DNA of 64,000 bases, taken from Beijerinckiaceae bacterium. Its GTDB lineage: Bacteria > Pseudomonadota > Alphaproteobacteria > Rhizobiales > Beijerinckiaceae. The position numbers and the translations under genes are program-made. Positions within the stretch are counted from its first letter, which is position 1. Each line of letters starts with the position of its first letter. Where the stretch lies: contig CP024846.1 in assembly GCA_004564215.1 (NCBI GenBank), forward strand, positions 2,542,001 to 2,606,000, given 5' to 3'. Below the pieces are notes generated by a model. The model did no database searches, was not told the origin of the DNA, and saw only the letters and a list, made by a program, of their open reading frames with translations. This document shows positions 8,789 to 18,867 of this stretch, piece after piece.

Positions 8789-10594
8789 TTATCGATCCTT
8801 GGCGCTCGGAAAGAACCACCTGCCGTTCCTGATCGGCAGAAAGCTCCCATCATCGACCCCGACCTCTTCATCGATCCGCGCATTGAGCTTTGCATTCATG
8901 GCCATGACGAGCTCCCCATTGTTTTTCTTATCGTCAGCCAGATTGGTAATTTCTTCCGGATCGGTTTTTAGATCATAAAGCTCGATGTCATTTTTGCTGA
9001 CCAATTCCTCCCAGGTCGTGGGCCGGTTGAAATCGATCTGCCCGAAATAGCGGCTAAAGCGATAACGTCCATCGAACACGCTGCGAATCGCGCAGCGGTT
9101 CTGGAAGTTGGGTTCGTTTTTTTGCGCAGCCTTGATTTTTTTCTGCGCTGGCTCATGGGAGTCCATGAAGAACACCATCTTATCAGCCCATTTAATGTCC
9201 TGGAAGGTGAACATGTTGTAATTGAAGAGGGAGGCCGGGCGCAGCGTATCGACGCTCGCCGTCTGGGGTGCGCCCAGCAGCTTGGAGAAGTCGCGTCCCT
9301 TAAGATCGGCGGTTGCCTTGGCGAGCTTTTCGGCCGGGGCTCCCGTCAGAGCGAGCAGCGTCGGCGTCAGATCGATCTGAGAGGTCACAGCCTTGCATTC
9401 GGTTCCGCCCGGATAGGCGGGATGAACAATCATGAGCGGCAGATGGTTCTGCTGCCTGTAGGTGCAGTTTCCTTTGCCGCGCATTTGATGGTTGCCGCCA
9501 AGCTCGCCATGGTCGGCGGTAAATACGATGATCGTGTTCTTATCCATGCAGGATTGCTTCAAGGCCTCCAACACGGCAACGACCTGGCGATCACAGTCAC
9601 GAATGCAGTTGAAATAATAATTCCTCAAGAGCCGCCAGCGACGGTCTTCATTGGGCCACTGGCCGACCAGCAGGTCCTGGACTTCCTGGTAGATCTGATG
9701 GGCCTTGGGCCGGCCAGGGGCGTCGAGAGACTGGCCCCGGGTGGGGGGCAGTGGAACCTCGTCCCATTTTGCCCGGTAAATTTCATCATCCGGGGTGCGC
9801 ATGATGGGCATCGCTGTTTTCTTGCCCTGCACGGTCTCGTCCGGCAAATCCGAATTGATGTACATGACATCATGCGGGTTGACGAAATTGACCGCGAGAT
9901 ACCAAGGCGTTCCCTCGGCTTTCAGTGCCTCTCCCTTGGTGCGCATCCAACTCGTCACGGCGGCGGTTGTCGTATCGTCGTAGGTGTATCCGCCAAGGCC
10001 CTTGTCGATGATATCGCCCATGCCGAAGAAATCGGCGAATCCATAGGATTGGATGATCTCGCGATATTTTGGGAACGGCGCGTCAATCGCGTGCGCGACA
10101 ACATCCAGATTGGCGCTTAAGTGCCATTTGCCTTGATAGGATGCATAATAGCCAACTTCCGCCATTCGGTGCCCGACGGTCAACACTTTGGTCGACATGT
10201 CCGGCTGCCAGGGGCTGTTCAGATTATCGAATATGCCCGAGTGCTGAATGTGCTGCCCGGTATATATGGTCGAGCGGGCAGGAGAGCAGACGCAAGACGC
10301 CGCCTGATGATTTTTAAAGGTGATTCCGTTCTTCTTGATCCATTCCCGCCCCGGGACGGGAAAGGGCCATGGATCAAAGAAATGCTCCTGATCGACCAAG
10401 ATGAATAATATGTTGTACCCGCCGGGCGGCGCATCTGGCGGCAGGATTTTTTGCGCGGGAGCTGCGGCTACCCTTTCAGCCTGGGTCGCCTCCGGCAAGA
10501 CATTGGCGCCGAGCAGGGCGGCTCCGCTCGCCATGAGTGCGCGGCGGGATGGATGGGCGACGCGGTCGGAAGAATCTGTCATGTGCTTGCTCAC
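8789..10594 (-). CDS. Tat-exported type I sulfatase
   Basis: A 601-residue alkaline-phosphatase-superfamily sulfatase. The N-terminus has a twin-arginine signal (SRRALMASGAALLGANVLPEA), so export as a folded periplasmic enzyme is expected. The catalytic signature CSPAR is at residues 103-107, where Cys103 would be oxidised to formylglycine. Metal ligands are visible as LVDQEH near 67-71 and FTADHGELGGNHQMRGKG further on. The substrate cannot be assigned from sequence; choline sulfatases and arylsulfatases share these motifs. No sulfatase-maturing enzyme is next to it. The gene is followed by a small membrane protein gene on the same strand upstream. Confidence 0.9.
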   Translation of the reverse strand: MSKHMTDSSDRVAHPSRRALMASGAALLGANVLPEATQAERVAAAPAQKILPPDAPPGGYNILFILVDQEHFFDPWPFPVPGREWIKKNGITFKNHQAASCVCSPARSTIYTGQHIQHSGIFDNLNSPWQPDMSTKVLTVGHRMAEVGYYASYQGKWHLSANLDVVAHAIDAPFPKYREIIQSYGFADFFGMGDIIDKGLGGYTYDDTTTAAVTSWMRTKGEALKAEGTPWYLAVNFVNPHDVMYINSDLPDETVQGKKTAMPIMRTPDDEIYRAKWDEVPLPPTRGQSLDAPGRPKAHQIYQEVQDLLVGQWPNEDRRWRLLRNYYFNCIRDCDRQVVAVLEALKQSCMDKNTIIVFTADHGELGGNHQMRGKGNCTYRQQNHLPLMIVHPAYPGGTECKAVTSQIDLTPTLLALTGAPAEKLAKATADLKGRDFSKLLGAPQTASVDTLRPASLFNYNMFTFQDIKWADKMVFFMDSHEPAQKKIKAAQKNEPNFQNRCAIRSVFDGRYRFSRYFGQIDFNRPTTWEELVSKNDIELYDLKTDPEEITNLADDKKNNGELVMAMNAKLNARIDEEVGVDDGSFLPIRNGRWFFPSAKDR

Positions 10595-10618
10595 AGCCTG
10601 GCCGGATTCTACAGAGCC

Positions 10619-11209
10619 TCAGCGTCGTTTGGACCGCAGCGTCGGCGAGGGGACATAATCTTTCGCGCCGTGGCCGAGCATGAGCGTCTTGAGCTCCCGC
10701 TCGCCGATCACGCGGCCAAGCTCCCTGAAGCTAAAGAACGGAATCAGAGCAACACAAACGATTGTCGCCGCCGAAACGATTCCGCGCAGGCTTCCGCCGC
10801 CGATTTCCGGGAAGCTCTCTGCAATCGTCTTGCCTTCGACGACGCCGACAAGCACTCTTTCGACGATGTGAAAACAGATCAGCAGCAGGGTGAAGATGAC
10901 GGAGCGGTACACAATGGGATAGACCAGGGGCCGATCCTTGAACCGCTGCCCAAGGTGAAAATTTTCTGCAACAAGCATGACTTTTGCCAGCATGAACGCA
11001 TTGATGGCGGCAAAACCCTGCATTTTGAAATTGACGTGATGCTCGGCCAGAACGATCGAGTCATTGAGAGCGAATAAACCGAACAGAACCCAAAGATAGA
11101 AAAAGATCCCGAGAAATCGCCTGAGCTCATCGAGGGCGCGTTCTTTTACCGTGGGCTTGATTTCCTTCACAACGGGCTTGGGTTTGCCCAATCTTCGTTT
11201 CACCGCCAC
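10619..11209 (-). CDS. Four-helix membrane protein of unknown function
   Basis: A 196-residue protein with a basic, lysine-rich N-terminus (residues 1-25) and four likely membrane segments: around 32-52 (FLGIFFYLWVLFGLFAL), 68-82, 100-117 (VIFTLLLICFHIVERVL) and 140-160 (AATIVCVALIPFFSFREL). The C-terminus is basic. I do not recognise the family. Its stop lies 24 bases before the sulfatase start on the same strand, so the two may form an operon, with this gene first. Confidence 0.7.
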   Translation of the reverse strand: MAVKRRLGKPKPVVKEIKPTVKERALDELRRFLGIFFYLWVLFGLFALNDSIVLAEHHVNFKMQGFAAINAFMLAKVMLVAENFHLGQRFKDRPLVYPIVYRSVIFTLLLICFHIVERVLVGVVEGKTIAESFPEIGGGSLRGIVSAATIVCVALIPFFSFRELGRVIGERELKTLMLGHGAKDYVPSPTLRSKRR

Positions 11210-11531
11210 GTCGCTGCTCCAGGTCTGCCCTCACGCCGAGTGGCGCGCTTGCACGATCCATCGGCGAGACAATGTTGCATGGCGGGATAGGATTTGTCAG
11301 CAGCCTCTTCGCTTCACGGCCGACGGTAAATGATGAAGGGGCAGAGGCAGGGCGAACCGAAGTGACTGAAGGCTCAATGCACGGCTGAAAACAAGTCAGC
11401 CAGATCGCAAGGCGCTCGCGCTCGTCATAATGATTGCTCGGAAGGCTGCCGGAGCCGTGTTCGGCGGCGAGGAGATCAGCAGGGGAGGGATAGGCTCTGG
11501 AGAGAGGGGCGCCGGAGCCTATCCCTAAACC
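11210..11531. other. Intergenic region, only a terminator-like hairpin seen
   Basis: The stretch separates two leftward genes and holds no credible reading frame. The strong inverted repeat at 11486-11526 (listed separately) is the only structure found. Confidence 0.5.
11486..11526 (-). terminator. Hairpin after the Tim44-domain gene
   Basis: A perfect 12-bp stem pairs AGGGATAGGCTC (11486-11497) with GAGCCTATCCCT (11515-11526), starting six bases after the stop of the Tim44-domain gene. The position indicates a transcription terminator; there is no long T tract. Confidence 0.6.
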
Positions 11532-12485
11532 TCAGGCCTGCTGGATCGCCGACAATTTCCAGTCGCCGGGACCGCCGCCGACGGGACGGGTAAAGGTCCA
11601 AACCTCGGTTGCCTCCTGCGGCACCGCCGGATCGCCGGAGACGATCTTGTTGGTATTGCGATCGACCATCGTATCGATCATGGAAAACCGCATGGCAACG
11701 GTGGCAAACTCGCTCTGCGGCTCGCGCCAAGCCTCCGACAGGTCGCCTTGCAGAAAATTCACCGCGGAGATTTTATTTACCACACCGTTTTTGGCGTTGC
11801 TGGCGACCTCCTCGGCAAAATAAGAAGCCATTTCCGGGGTCGACAAGGCCCGCAGCGACGCGATGTCTTCCGCCCCGAACGCCGTTTCAAGAGCGCTGAG
11901 CCTTTGCTCGAACACGGCGAAATCCGCAGGGGTGACATCGAGTTTGGTGCCTCTGTTTACGCCTGCTTGTCCGCCTCCGAAGCCTGGGAAGCCGCCTGGC
12001 GCTCCAGCTCCCGTTTGACCCAAGCCGGATTGAAAGGCCGAAGCGCCCTGCATGGCGGGACGACGTCCGCGCAGAAAGCCCATCACTAATTTAAACAGGA
12101 GGAACAGAAGCCCGATTTGAAGCAACAAGCCCAGGATCGACATGCCGCCGCCGAGGCCGCCAAACATCCCATGCCCGAACAGCATGCCGAAAAGCCCGGC
12201 GCCGATAAAGCCGCCGAGGAGGCCGCGCCCGAAGCCGCCGGAAAGAAATCCGCCCGAATTGGCTGCGGGGCGGCCGAAAACGCCTTGGTTGGGAGACGTC
12301 ATGGACCTCTCCATCGGTGCGGCCCCCCGTGGCGCCGTCGGTGTCGACCAGGGCGTGCTGAAGGTACGCCCGCCGCGGCTGCCGAAGGAGGAGCCGTTGC
12401 CGGCGCGGGCAAAAGCGTCCCCGGCGAAGCCCAGCGCAAGCGTTGCAGCAAGGGTCAAAATCAAGGTTTTCTGGCGAAGCGCCAT
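11532..12485 (-). CDS. Membrane-anchored Tim44-like domain protein
   Basis: A 317-residue protein from the ATG at 12485, which has TTAGGA upstream; an upstream in-frame start at 12527 lacks one. Residues ~1-27 are a signal peptide (TLILTLAATLALGFAGDAFA). A serine/glycine/proline-rich linker follows, then a glycine-rich hydrophobic stretch with a likely membrane segment (SILGLLLQIGLLFLLFKLVMGFL). Residues ~185-317 form a Tim44-like domain. The family binds membranes in mitochondria, and the bacterial members (TimA-like) are proposed to act at the inner membrane. A hairpin terminator follows the stop. Confidence 0.82.
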   Translation of the reverse strand: MALRQKTLILTLAATLALGFAGDAFARAGNGSSFGSRGGRTFSTPWSTPTAPRGAAPMERSMTSPNQGVFGRPAANSGGFLSGGFGRGLLGGFIGAGLFGMLFGHGMFGGLGGGMSILGLLLQIGLLFLLFKLVMGFLRGRRPAMQGASAFQSGLGQTGAGAPGGFPGFGGGQAGVNRGTKLDVTPADFAVFEQRLSALETAFGAEDIASLRALSTPEMASYFAEEVASNAKNGVVNKISAVNFLQGDLSEAWREPQSEFATVAMRFSMIDTMVDRNTNKIVSGDPAVPQEATEVWTFTRPVGGGPGDWKLSAIQQA

Positions 12486-12574
12486 CGATTTAATCCTAAC
12501 GTTGCGCGGACGCACTCCCGTCCGCACCGGCTATATGGGGAGCGTTCGGCTATTCGGCAAAGGAAATCGGAGGA

Positions 12575-14584
12575 TTACGGTTCTTTTCGTTGGGAGACCG
12601 GCACTGCGGTGAGGCGGGTGTTGATGCTAGCCACCTCGTCCAGATAGCGAAACCGGGGATCGAGGACCGCGGTCGCCCGGAAATGGCTGCGATCCCGATA
12701 AAGCGGTGCGCCATCCCGGTCCGTCGTCGGGCAGCGATGCGCGTCGCAAAGATAGTTGGCCGGATCGACAAAGCTGCCGCCCACCGACGCCGCAAGCGAC
12801 ATTAACCGGCTTTTAATAGGGAAGAAGAAGTTCTCGAAACGGTCGCGGTCGAAATATTCGACCTCTGTTGTGTCGATTTGCAGGAATTTTCGTTTTGCAA
12901 GCTCCGCCGGCACATTCCATTTGCCGAAGGGCGTGGGCGAAACGATGACGACATCGCTTCCGCGCTTGCGCAACTCAAGCAGCCGGGATGCAAGCTGGGA
13001 AAATGCCCCATCGACATTGTCGTAATAGTTTACGCGATCCAATTCTCCGGTGCAGGACTCGCCTTTGACAAAGCAAATCTCGCCGCTGAACGGAATGAAG
13101 TAATCGTACCACAAGGATACGAGCACGATGCGTTTGAAACCGCGGCTCTCGGCAAATTGCAGCGCCTTGTCGATGAAGCCATTGCAGTTCAGCCGATCAT
13201 GGACCATTCGGATGCCGGTGAGGGGCGGGCAGCCGGGCGATGTCAGAAAGGTGAAGGAGCTTTCCGGGTGAGTCTTTGCATATTCTGAAAAGCGGCTGAA
13301 TATCTGCATGGCGAAGGAATCGCCGATGAAGAGGACGCCGGGATTCTGAGGTGAACCGAGCTGGCAGGGCTGCAGATTGCCGGCATCGTCCATGCCGTTG
13401 CAACTGCGTGGATAGCCCCAATCGGTGGCGGCCTTCGTATAAAGGGCAAATTGTCCTTGCCCCCCCGGCATGCGATTCCCCAGTCCGTCATTGACGGTGA
13501 CGACCATCGCAAGGCCGACGGTGAGCGCCGTCGCGGCGCCGCCCAAAACCAGCCGGGGCCGTTTCTCCTGGCCGAAGGGCGTGTTCGAAATTCTCTTGGC
13601 CAGTGCCAGAAGAAGGCCGCCCGTGGTGATGATCGCCGCCAGGATCAGGATTTCGCAGATGATCTTTTGCGGCGTCGTCGTCGTGAAATCGAAGTAGATC
13701 GCGGCGACCGCCACCGGCCAATGCCAGAGATAAATGGAGTAGGACCATTTGCCGACCGTCTGAACGATGGCGTTTCTGAACGCATAGCCGTTCGCCCGGT
13801 TGGCGGCGATGACAAGGCACGTGCCAACCACCGGCAGCAGCGCCGAGTAAGATGGCCAGGCCATGTTCTTGTCAAAGTAGACAAGCGAGAGACCGATGAA
13901 CGCCAGCCCGCTGGCCAGCAGCGGCCAGGAATAGCGCTGCTCGCTGTTCTTGAACTGCAAGGCGACGATCCCGCCGGCGAGCATTTCCCACGCCCGCTGC
14001 GGCAGCAGGTAAAAGGCCGAGGCGGGATAAAGCTTCGTCGACCAGATGCATAGCAGCACCGAGAAGACCGCCATCGACCAAAGAATGGGAACGATGAAGC
14101 GTCGGGTCCGCTCGAATCGATGCAGCAGCATCAGGATGATCGGATAGATCAGATAGAATTGCCATTCGACCGAAAGGCTCCAGGTATGCAGCAGCCATTT
14201 GGTGTTGCTGTCCTGATCGAAATATCCGGTCGCTTCCCAGAACCGGAAATTGGAAAAGAACAGAAGTGCTGAAATCGAGGTCGAGCCGAGGTAATGATAG
14301 GTTGTGGGCTCCAGCAGCAGATAGCCAGCCGCCAGCAAACAAAAGCACAGGCCGAGAAGTCCCGGGACGATGCGCTTGGCGCGGTCGTAATAGAATTCCC
14401 AAACGCTGAATCTATCCTTGGCCAATCTTCCCATGATGATCGAGGTCATGAGATAGCCGGAGATCACGAAAAAGACGTCGACCCCCACGAAGCCGCCGGG
14501 AACGAAATCAACCTTGTAATGAAAAAGAACAACCGCGGTAACCGCCAGCGCCCTCAGGGCATTAATGTCATTTCTGAACTTCAT
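12575..14584 (-). CDS. Acyltransferase 3 / SGNH fusion protein, copy 1 (OafA-like)
   Basis: A 669-residue membrane protein. Residues 1-~370 are an acyltransferase-3 domain with about ten membrane segments and the family motifs RALAVTAVVLFHY near the N-terminus and GVDVFFVISGYLMT. The C-terminal ~300 residues form a periplasmic SGNH-like domain with the GDS motif in VLFIGDSFAMQ and a final DRDGAPLYRDRSHF region. Such proteins O-acetylate lipopolysaccharide, exopolysaccharide or peptidoglycan. The membrane half is almost identical at DNA level to the next gene upstream, while the SGNH half is clearly divergent. The ATG has GGTGGGCC just before it. Confidence 0.92.
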   Translation of the reverse strand: MKFRNDINALRALAVTAVVLFHYKVDFVPGGFVGVDVFFVISGYLMTSIIMGRLAKDRFSVWEFYYDRAKRIVPGLLGLCFCLLAAGYLLLEPTTYHYLGSTSISALLFFSNFRFWEATGYFDQDSNTKWLLHTWSLSVEWQFYLIYPIILMLLHRFERTRRFIVPILWSMAVFSVLLCIWSTKLYPASAFYLLPQRAWEMLAGGIVALQFKNSEQRYSWPLLASGLAFIGLSLVYFDKNMAWPSYSALLPVVGTCLVIAANRANGYAFRNAIVQTVGKWSYSIYLWHWPVAVAAIYFDFTTTTPQKIICEILILAAIITTGGLLLALAKRISNTPFGQEKRPRLVLGGAATALTVGLAMVVTVNDGLGNRMPGGQGQFALYTKAATDWGYPRSCNGMDDAGNLQPCQLGSPQNPGVLFIGDSFAMQIFSRFSEYAKTHPESSFTFLTSPGCPPLTGIRMVHDRLNCNGFIDKALQFAESRGFKRIVLVSLWYDYFIPFSGEICFVKGESCTGELDRVNYYDNVDGAFSQLASRLLELRKRGSDVVIVSPTPFGKWNVPAELAKRKFLQIDTTEVEYFDRDRFENFFFPIKSRLMSLAASVGGSFVDPANYLCDAHRCPTTDRDGAPLYRDRSHFRATAVLDPRFRYLDEVASINTRLTAVPVSQRKEP

Positions 14585-14605
14585 GGCCCACCAATTGCCA
14601 ATAAA
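13500..14605. repeat. Near-identical 1.1-kb direct repeat, unit 1 (acyltransferase half)
   Basis: This stretch matches 15591-16696 with only about three mismatches seen by eye, all close to the SGNH side. The match begins 21 bases upstream of the start codon and ends abruptly near the junction with the SGNH-coding half, where the two genes become divergent. Confidence 0.9.
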
Positions 14606-14668
14606 ACTGCGGCCGTCCCGCGTCTTTCCTCACTGCGGGCGACAAGGAGCGGAGTTTCGGCGCTCTGC

Positions 14669-16675
14669 TTACGGACTAGCCGACGAGGGTAGGTTCGCGC
14701 TGAATTGCTCATTGATTCCCGCGGCATCATCCAGGAATCGGAAGCGGGTGGTCCGCACGGCGCCCGCCCGCAAATGTCCGCGATCTCGAAAATAAGGGAC
14801 GCCATCTTCGTCGAAGGTTGGGCAACGATGGCCGTCGCAAAGAAAGTCGAGCGGGTCCACAAATTTGGCGCCGAGCGAGGATGCGAGGGTTTTTAGCCGA
14901 CTCTTGACCGGCTGAAACCCTTGCTCAAGGTCATCCCGGTTGATGAATTTGATGTCGGTCGCATCGACGCCCCAGAACTGGCGCTTCAACAGCTCCAAGG
15001 GCACATCCCAACCGCCATGCGGCGTGGCCGATACAAAGACGATTTCAACGCCGCGATTTTTGAATTCAAGAAGCCGCGTCCGTAATGTTCCGAATGCCTC
15101 ATCAAGATGTTGGAAATACCAGGAGGGATCCTCATTTAAGGCACAAGTGTTTCCGTTTGGAAAACAAACCGCGCTGTTCTGGGGGATAAAATAGCCGTTC
15201 CAGATGGAGGCAAGGACGATGCGTTTGAAATTGCGGGTCTCGGCGAACCGCAGCACCTTGTCGACGAAGCCGTTGCAGTGGAACCTGTCGACGATAATCT
15301 GGATGCCGGTGACCGGCGGACAGCTTGAAGACGCCAGAAAGGTGAACGCATTCTCCGGGTGGGTCTTCGCATGTTCGGCAAAGCGGCTGAAATACTGCAT
15401 GGCGAAGGAATCGCCGATGAAGAGGACGCCGGGATTCTTGGGCGAACCGAGCTGGCAGGGCCGCAAATTGCCGGCATCGTCCATGCCGTTGCAATCGGTG
15501 GGATAATCCCAATCCGCGATCACCTTCCGATAGGTTTCCACCTCTCTCAACCCATCGGGCCGCCGGTTGGCGAATCCGTCATTGACGGTGACGACCACCG
15601 CGAGGCCGACGGTGAGCGCCGTCGCGGCGCCGCCCAAAACCAGCCGGGGCCGTTTCTCCTGGCCGAAGGGCGTGTTCGAAATTCTCTTGGCCAGCGCCAG
15701 AAGAAGGCCGCCCGTGGTGATGATCGCCGCCAGGATCAGGATTTCGCAGATGATCTTTTGCGGCGTCGTCGTCGTGAAATCGAAGTAGATCGCGGCGACC
15801 GCCACCGGCCAATGCCAGAGATAAATGGAGTAGGACCATTTGCCGACCGTCTGAACGATGGCGTTTCTGAACGCATAGCCGTTCGCCCGGTTGGCGGCGA
15901 TGACAAGGCACGTGCCAACCACCGGCAGCAGCGCCGAGTAAGATGGCCAGGCCATGTTCTTGTCAAAGTAGACAAGCGAGAGACCGATGAACGCCAGCCC
16001 GCTGGCCAGCAGCGGCCAGGAATAGCGCTGCTCGCTGTTCTTGAACTGCAAGGCGACGATCCCGCCGGCGAGCATTTCCCACGCCCGCTGCGGCAGCAGG
16101 TAAAAGGCCGAGGCGGGATAAAGCTTCGTCGACCAGATGCATAGCAGCACCGAGAAGACCGCCATCGACCAAAGAATGGGAACGATGAAGCGTCGGGTCC
16201 GCTCGAATCGATGCAGCAGCATCAGGATGATCGGATAGATCAGATAGAATTGCCATTCGACCGAAAGGCTCCAGGTATGCAGCAGCCATTTGGTGTTGCT
16301 GTCCTGATCGAAATATCCGGTCGCTTCCCAGAACCGGAAATTGGAAAAGAACAGAAGTGCTGAAATCGAGGTCGAGCCGAGGTAATGATAGGTTGTGGGC
16401 TCCAGCAGCAGATAGCCAGCCGCCAGCAAACAAAAGCACAGGCCGAGAAGTCCCGGGACGATGCGCTTGGCGCGGTCGTAATAGAATTCCCAAACGCTGA
16501 ATCTATCCTTGGCCAATCTTCCCATGATGATCGAGGTCATGAGATAGCCGGAGATCACGAAAAAGACGTCGACCCCCACGAAGCCGCCGGGAACGAAATC
16601 AACCTTGTAATGAAAAAGAACAACCGCGGTAACCGCCAGCGCCCTCAGGGCATTAATGTCATTTCTGAACTTCAT
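14669..16675 (-). CDS. Acyltransferase 3 / SGNH fusion protein, copy 2 (OafA-like)
   Basis: A 668-residue paralogue of the adjacent copy with the same architecture: an N-terminal ten-helix acyltransferase domain, then a periplasmic SGNH domain with VLFIGDSFAMQ. The start chosen (16675) is the one shared with copy 1; an in-frame extension to 16993 has no counterpart there. Residues ~1-360 are essentially identical to copy 1, but the C-terminal domain differs at many positions. The C-terminal catalytic region ends DEDGVPYFRDRGHLRAGA. Two donors or acceptors may therefore be served by one membrane channel design. The substrate is not known. Confidence 0.92.
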   Translation of the reverse strand: MKFRNDINALRALAVTAVVLFHYKVDFVPGGFVGVDVFFVISGYLMTSIIMGRLAKDRFSVWEFYYDRAKRIVPGLLGLCFCLLAAGYLLLEPTTYHYLGSTSISALLFFSNFRFWEATGYFDQDSNTKWLLHTWSLSVEWQFYLIYPIILMLLHRFERTRRFIVPILWSMAVFSVLLCIWSTKLYPASAFYLLPQRAWEMLAGGIVALQFKNSEQRYSWPLLASGLAFIGLSLVYFDKNMAWPSYSALLPVVGTCLVIAANRANGYAFRNAIVQTVGKWSYSIYLWHWPVAVAAIYFDFTTTTPQKIICEILILAAIITTGGLLLALAKRISNTPFGQEKRPRLVLGGAATALTVGLAVVVTVNDGFANRRPDGLREVETYRKVIADWDYPTDCNGMDDAGNLRPCQLGSPKNPGVLFIGDSFAMQYFSRFAEHAKTHPENAFTFLASSSCPPVTGIQIIVDRFHCNGFVDKVLRFAETRNFKRIVLASIWNGYFIPQNSAVCFPNGNTCALNEDPSWYFQHLDEAFGTLRTRLLEFKNRGVEIVFVSATPHGGWDVPLELLKRQFWGVDATDIKFINRDDLEQGFQPVKSRLKTLASSLGAKFVDPLDFLCDGHRCPTFDEDGVPYFRDRGHLRAGAVRTTRFRFLDDAAGINEQFSANLPSSASP

Positions 16676-16696
16676 GGCCCACCAATTGCCAATAAA
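15591..16696. repeat. Near-identical 1.1-kb direct repeat, unit 2
   Basis: Partner of the repeat at 13500-14605, offset by 2091 bases. The homology ends at the AATAAA upstream of the start codon on one side and at the acyltransferase/SGNH junction on the other. Confidence 0.9.
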
Positions 16697-17031
16697 TGCG
16701 TCTAATTCTCGGCGATTTGTTGCGGGCCTCAGGGAAGGCGATGGCTTAATCTTTCGGCCCCGGTCTGCCTCGGGGCAAAAAAACCCCGAATAAATCAAAA
16801 ACCTGCTCAAAGGCTCGGCACGCGAATCCCCGTGCGCGCTGAGCGCGGCATAGCTAGGGTTTGAAACTGGGCAAAATGATGGACAATTCGGCCATATTGA
16901 GGGGCCGCGCGTGAATGGCGCCTGGCCCACACCGGCTTTCGGCGGGCCCATCGGTGTGTTAGAAGGCCCGCGAACTTCGCCGGAGAAAGCCATTTCGGCT
17001 GCCGGGCGGAGAAGTTGAGAGTGAAACGGTC
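16697..17031. other. Intergenic region between divergent genes, probable fabA promoter region
   Basis: About 335 bases separate the leftward acyltransferase gene from the rightward fabA. No gene is seen. It must hold the fabA operon promoter, but I could not identify a convincing -35/-10 pair. Confidence 0.4.
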
Positions 17032-17556
17032 ATGACAGAGCGGCGTGCAAATTTCGACTATGAGGATCTGATTGCCTGCGGGCGTGGGGAGTTGTTCGGT
17101 CCGGGCAATCCACAATTGCCGCTTCCGCCGCTCTTAATGTTCGATCGCATCGCCGACATTTCCGAACACGGCGGCGCCAACGGGAAGGGCGTTATTTTAG
17201 CCGAGTTTTCAATTAGGCCGGACCTCTGGTTCTTCGGGTGCCATTTCAAGGGCGACCCGGTGATGCCGGGATGCCTCGGTCTTGACGCGCTGTGGCAGCT
17301 TTTGGGATTTTATCTCGGCTGGCTGGGCCTGACCGGACGCGGCCGGGCCCTTGGCGTCGGCGAAGTCAAATTCTCCGATCAGGTCTTGCCGACCGTCAAA
17401 CGCATTATCTATGGCGTTGATTTAAAACGTGTGTTCAAAACCAAACTGGTTCTCGGAATCGCCGATGGGTGGCTCGAGGCCGATGGAATACGCATATATG
17501 AAGCAAAGGATCTGCGCGTCGGCTTGTTCAAGGCGGGAACACCATCCGCCGCCTGA
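17032..17556 (+). CDS. fabA: Beta-hydroxydecanoyl-ACP dehydratase/isomerase FabA
   Basis: A 174-residue hotdog-fold enzyme that dehydrates 3-hydroxydecanoyl-ACP and isomerises the trans-2 to the cis-3 product, the branch point for unsaturated fatty acids. The active-site His71 and Asp85 lie in the block [20 protein letters not shown]. Length and motifs are those of FabA, not FabZ. It is first in a fabA-fabB-fabI cluster, an arrangement common in Rhizobiales. fabB begins 80 bases after the stop. Confidence 0.97.
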   Translation: MTERRANFDYEDLIACGRGELFGPGNPQLPLPPLLMFDRIADISEHGGANGKGVILAEFSIRPDLWFFGCHFKGDPVMPGCLGLDALWQLLGFYLGWLGLTGRGRALGVGEVKFSDQVLPTVKRIIYGVDLKRVFKTKLVLGIADGWLEADGIRIYEAKDLRVGLFKAGTPSAA

Positions 17557-17636
17557 AGCTGAGCTGGTCCTTGATTTGGCCCTGGGGCCGCGGCGGGTCC
17601 GTCATCGGTTCCGCGAAGAGTTTGGGAGTTTGAGGT

Positions 17637-18860
17637 ATGAGACGGGTTGTCGTCACCGGGATGGGGATTGTGTCGGCGATTGGGAACAATAGCCAAGAGG
17701 TGCTGGCCTCGTTGCGGGAGGCGAAGTCGGGGATTGTGAAGGCCGAGAAATATGTCGAGCTTGGGTTTCGCAGCCAGGTCCATGGGGCGCCGACGCTCAA
17801 TCCGGAAAGCATGATCGATCGGCGCGCCATGCGGTTTCATGCCGGCGGCACCGCCTGGAACCATGTCGCGATGGATCAGGCGATCCTGGACGCCGGGCTG
17901 ACGCCGGCCGAAATCTCCGATGAGCGCACCGGCATCATCATGGGCTCGGGCGGGCCTTCGACGCGGACCCTTGTCGAGGCGGCCGACACCGCGCGCAGCA
18001 AGGGGGCCAAGAAGATCGGTCCCTTCGCGGTGCCCAAGGCGATGTCCTCGACGGCCTCGGCGACGCTCGCCACCTGGTTCAAGATCAAGGGCGTCAATTA
18101 TTCGATCTCGTCGGCCTGCGCGACCTCCAATCATTGCATCGGCAACGCCTATGAAATGATCCAATATGGCAAGCAGGACATCATGTTCGCGGGCGGCTGC
18201 GAGGAACTCGATTGGACCATGTCGGTCCTGTTCGACGCGATGGGGGCGATGTCGTCGTCCTTCAACGATCGTCCGGCCGTCGCCTCGCGCGCCTACGACA
18301 AGGACCGCGACGGCTTCGTGATCGCCGGCGGCGCCGGGGTTCTGGTGCTGGAGGATTATGAGCACGCCCGCGCGCGCGGCGCGAAGATTTATGCCGAGAT
18401 CGTCGGCTATGGCCTGAGCTCGGATGGCTACGACATGGTGGCGCCGTCGGGGGAGGGCGCGGTGCGCTGCATGCGGATGGCGCTGGCCAACGTCACGACG
18501 CCGATCGACTACATCAATCCGCATGCGACCTCGACGGGGATCGGCGATCTGAAGGAGATCGAGGCGATCCGGACGGTGTTTGGGGCGGGCGAAAACTCGC
18601 CGCCGATTTCGGCGACCAAATCGCTGACCGGCCATTCGCTTGGCGCGACCGGCGTGCAGGAAGCGATCTATTGCCTGTTGATGATGCAAAGCGGCTTCAT
18701 CTGCGAGAGCGCCAATATCGAGGAGCTCGATCCCGCCTTCGCCGACATGGACATCGTCCGCAAGCGCCGCGACGACATGAACCTGCGGACCGTCCTGTCG
18801 AACTCGTTCGGCTTCGGCGGAACCAACGCCAGCATTGTCTTCAAGCATGTCGACGCCTGA
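17637..18860 (+). CDS. fabB: 3-oxoacyl-ACP synthase I FabB
   Basis: A 407-residue condensing enzyme that elongates the cis-3-decenoyl-ACP made by FabA, so it is needed for unsaturated fatty acid synthesis. The catalytic triad is visible: Cys161 in [11 protein letters not shown], His296 in NPHATST and His333 in [12 protein letters not shown]. The C-terminus [16 protein letters not shown] is the conserved Gly-rich end of ketosynthases. The gene is followed closely by fabI. Confidence 0.97.
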   Translation: MRRVVVTGMGIVSAIGNNSQEVLASLREAKSGIVKAEKYVELGFRSQVHGAPTLNPESMIDRRAMRFHAGGTAWNHVAMDQAILDAGLTPAEISDERTGIIMGSGGPSTRTLVEAADTARSKGAKKIGPFAVPKAMSSTASATLATWFKIKGVNYSISSACATSNHCIGNAYEMIQYGKQDIMFAGGCEELDWTMSVLFDAMGAMSSSFNDRPAVASRAYDKDRDGFVIAGGAGVLVLEDYEHARARGAKIYAEIVGYGLSSDGYDMVAPSGEGAVRCMRMALANVTTPIDYINPHATSTGIGDLKEIEAIRTVFGAGENSPPISATKSLTGHSLGATGVQEAIYCLLMMQSGFICESANIEELDPAFADMDIVRKRRDDMNLRTVLSNSFGFGGTNASIVFKHVDA

Positions 18861-18867
18861 AGATAAA

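Noticed and set aside
16676..16993. N-terminal extension of the second acyltransferase to residue -106
   Set aside because: Copy 1 starts at the shared MKFRND, and the extension has no counterpart or binding site.
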